Source: Mytilus trossulus (lineage: Eukaryota > Mollusca > Bivalvia > Mytilida > Mytilidae). From it: a DNA stretch of 64,000 nucleotides. Below are positions 61,033-64,000 of this stretch, piece after piece; the first letter of the stretch is position 1, and each line of letters starts with the position of its first letter. The notes under the pieces are model-generated. The model searched no databases. It had not been told where the DNA came from and worked only from the letters and a program-made list of their open reading frames with translations. A program made the position numbers and the translations under genes. Where the stretch lies: positions 48,720,544 to 48,784,543 of the forward strand of contig NC_086380.1 of NCBI RefSeq assembly GCF_036588685.1, read 5' to 3'.

Positions 61033-62500
61033 TTAGCTTTTCTCATCACTTGGCGTTTGTCGTCTGTAGTCCGTCGTCATAGTCATTAACATTTTACATT
61101 TGAAACTTCTTCTAGAGAACCACGGAATGGAATGGAACAAAACATGGCATGAATGTTCCTTATGAGGTGCTGCCCAAGTGCTGTTACTTTGTAGCTGATC
61201 CATCATCCAAGACGGCCGCCAGCAGGGGACTAACTTTAACCCTACAGGAAATATATACTAATGTCTTCTTTTATAGAACCACTAAATGGAATGCAACCAA
61301 ACATAGCATAAATGTTCCTTATGAGGTGCTGACCAAGTGTTGTTTCTTTGTAGCCAATCCGTCATTCAAGATGGCCGCCAGCGGGGAGACTACGTTTAAC
61401 ATAGGATCGTATGGGAAATACATACAATTGTCTTCTTTTAGAGAACTACAGAATGGAATGAAACCAAACATAGCATGAATGTTCCTTATGAGGTGCTATC
61501 ATAGTGTTGTTACTATGTAGCTGATCCATCATCAAAGATGGCCGCCAGTGGTGGACTTAGTTTAACATAAGAACCTGTGAGAAATACATACAAATGTCTT
61601 CTTTTAGAAAACGACAGAATGGAATGCACTATTAAACCAAAATTGGCTTCAATCATTATTCAAGTATCTGTTATGACTTTATCTTTTTTTAAATGATTTC
61701 AAAAACCCAAGTAGAGTCAGGCGGCGTTTTGCATTTGCACCTATCTGCATTTTATTTGCGCCAATTTTTCTTTTCTTTTGCACGGATGTTTTACAGGTAG
61801 ATTACAGGTAAAAGTTATTTTTCAATTATCCTTATTGACCTCTTCCATTAGCCAGTTGTGCAAATGATATGAATTGTCAATCATAACTTGTGTATGACTG
61901 TTGTCCTCTGCTCACCACAGGCAGGTGGAGGAAGAATCTCGAGCAGGATAAGTCTATTTAAACGCACTATGTTCACATTATTTAAAATCAAGAAGTAAAA
62001 ACTAAGATAAAAGCACTCTGTATATACTAAAATGACGAATCAAAAATCTATTTACAACATTAAAATCCATAAAAACGGAATACTTTTAAATTATAAATCT
62101 GTTCTTGCCGAGTATTTCTTGCAATTTGGTCCCTTCTATATTTGTCGTAATTGTCAATATAACAAAGTCCATCTTTTCTATCTCTGGCTTAGGTACTGAT
62201 GTGGGCATTTCTAGAGTTCGCATTTTAACATACGTAAATGACTTGATTTTCTTAACTTAAACATAAGTGAACAACGCTTATAACCAAATTTTACTAATAT
62301 GCTTTCAAGGTGTAGTACATGTACAAGTATTTCCTTGCCTGTGTTAAGCTGTAAATGCAATTAGGAGCAAATATAAAATCGGCACAAATGAAAAAATGAA
62401 ATCTGCGTAAATGAAAGAATGACAATTTCCAAACTCAGCGCAAATGTCATACACCCGAGTCAGGTGAGCGACACAGGCTCTTGAGAGCCTCTAGTTTATA
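61032..62500 (-). mobile_element. Inverted relative of the 57727 repeat with internal tandem units
   Basis: Right end GGTGAGCGACACAGGCTC then GAGAGCCTCTAG is the complement of the 57727 start. Left end AGCTTTTCTCATCACTTGGC is the complement of the other end. Inside, a 159-167-bp unit is repeated about four times (61105-61640), marked by GAATGTTCCTTATGAGGTGC and AAGATGGCCGCCAG. The frame at 61149-61478 is read through these units and is not a gene. Confidence 0.6.
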
Positions 62501-62659
62501 CTGTTGTAAAATATATATTATATTTGCATAATAGAAGGCTTAGAAACAGGTAGAAAGTGATGCTGTGCTGAGTTTTGAGACAAATACAAATGAAATTTAT
62601 GTTTTCAGATATTGTATGGTTATTTTTTATATACTGCATTTCTTTCAACTGTTTCAAAT

Positions 62660-63660
62660 AAAATGTTTAGGGGGAAACCATCATGTAGAGCCTTCGACTT
62701 TTCGTCGGCAGCGTACACAAATATTCACTCTGTGGTTAAAGTTTTTGAAATTTTAATAACTTTCTTAAACTATACTGGATTTCCACCAAACTTGTACAGA
62801 AGCTTGTTTCTAATCATAAAATAGTATTGAGAAGTAAATTTTTTAAAAATAAAATTCCATTTATTCCATATTTTACTTGTAAATGGACTTAGTTTTTCTG
62901 CAGGGAAACATTACATTCACTTTGTGGTTAAAGTTTTAAAAATTTTAATTCCTTTCTTAAACTATCCTGGGTTTGTACCAAACTTGGACAGAAACTTGTT
63001 TATGATCATAAGATAGTATCCAGAAGTAAATTTTGTTAAAAAATAAATCCACTTTTTCCATATTTTACTATTAAATGGACTTAGTTTTTCTGCGGGGAAA
63101 CATTTAAATACATTCACTCTGTGGTTAAAGTTTTTAAAATTTTAATAACTTTCTTAAACTATCCTGGGTTTGTACCAAAATTGGATAGAAGCTTATTTAT
63201 GATCATCAGATAGTATCCAGACGTAAATTTTGTAAAAAAAAAAAATCCACTTTTTCTGTAGTTTACTTTTAAATGGACTTAGATTTTCTGCGGGAAAACA
63301 CTACATTCACTCTGTGGTTAAAGTTTTTAAAATTTTAATAACTTTCTTAAGCTATCCTTGGTTTGTCCAAAAATTCGACAGAAGCTTATTTATGATCATA
63401 AGATAGTATCCAGAAGTAAATTTGTAAAAAAAAATCCACTTTTACTGTATTTTACTTTTAAATGGACTTAGATTTTCTTAATAGCTTCTAGTTAACATTA
63501 GATTTTCTTAATAGCTTCCAGTTAACATTACATATGTGTAAAGTCTGCAGTTAAAGTTTTTAAAGCATTTATTAGAATAATAAACTATGCTGGATTTTTA
63601 CCAAACTTGGACAGAAGCTTCTTACAATCAACAGATTGTATCAAGAGGAATATTTTAATT
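62660..63660. repeat. Tandem repeat of about 190-200 bp, five units
   Basis: CACTCTGTGGTTAAAGTTTT recurs near 62726, 62915, 63114, 63306 and 63545. Each is followed by AACTTTCTTAAACTATMCTGG, a RCCAAACTTGGACAGAAGCT-like phrase and AAATGGACTTAGWTTTTCTGC. Non-coding. Confidence 0.75.
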
Positions 63661-63874
63661 GATTTTTTGCTCATTTTTGTTGAGCCTGCGATTCACAGCA
63701 AAAGTAGGCAAGACACTGGGTTCTGCTAAACCCTAACAATTTTTTTTAATCTAGAGCCAAAGAAGCTAAAATTTTGTAAACCTGTACTTTAATGACATCA
63801 TAAATAAATCTCTACCGAAATGCATTGTCAACTTCATAAACAAGTGGGATATATGGTCAGTGACTGTCAACATG

Positions 63875-63964
63875 CAAAGTCAATTGGCACATCTATTATA
63901 AATGCAGGAATTGGCATGTCTTTGATTCCCCTGCATTTATAATCGATGTGGCAATTGACTTTGG
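63875..63964. repeat. Hairpin near right edge
   Basis: CAAAGTCAATTGGCACATCT ... AAATGCAGG pairs with CCTGCATTT ... GTGGCAATTGACTTTG, with arms of about 34 bp. The rest of 63665-64000 shows nothing further. Confidence 0.6.
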
Positions 63965-64000
63965 TCAATTTAAAATTGTTCCTGCTACTGTGAATATAAA

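Noticed and set aside
61149..61478. 109-residue frame with internal repetition
   Set aside because: It is read through the 160-bp tandem units of a dispersed repeat.

Overview
The window is animal nuclear DNA, AT-rich and intron-rich, most likely from a marine bivalve and probably a mussel (Mytilus-like). The protein-coding exons are clearly metazoan. Many dispersed repeats match families I remember as abundant in mussel genomic sequence; that species call is from memory, not from a search.

Layout: (1) 1289-9801, minus strand, five exons of a RILP-like (RILPL) gene whose last exon(s) lie to the left of the window. (2) 12862-17299, plus strand, the complete four-exon TMED2 (p24) cargo-receptor gene. 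(3) 25730-30962, minus strand, the complete four-exon MRM3 (RNMTL1) mitochondrial rRNA 2'-O-methyltransferase gene. (4) 31139-57692, plus strand, the first five exons of GLOD4; the rest lies to the right. (5) 58912-60625, minus strand, a TRIM-like gene (two B-boxes, coiled coil, beta-propeller, no RING) inside GLOD4 intron 5, broken by a one-base frameshift in a homopolymer.

The genes form two head-to-head pairs, RILPL/TMED2 and MRM3/GLOD4. Both pairs are also neighbours in divergent orientation in vertebrates (human 12q24 and 17p13), so the window holds two old microsyntenic blocks. MRM3 and GLOD4 start codons are only 176 bp apart, which implies a shared bidirectional promoter.

The rest is repeat-rich. 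There is a non-autonomous hAT element with a perfect 8-bp target duplication, several fold-back elements and MITEs, nested dispersed repeats, and tandem repeats.

The most striking structure fills most of GLOD4 intron 4. It is a 16.1-kb unit (37689-53835) bounded by 43-bp terminal inverted repeats (one mismatch) and flanked by the 5-bp direct repeat GACAG. It contains no recognisable gene. It carries nine near-identical 1.12-1.13-kb higher-order satellite units plus degenerate flanking units. Each unit is studded with short TGAC...GTCA palindromes that resemble those in the element's own tips. I read it as a giant non-autonomous DNA transposon carrying a satellite, of a family I cannot name.
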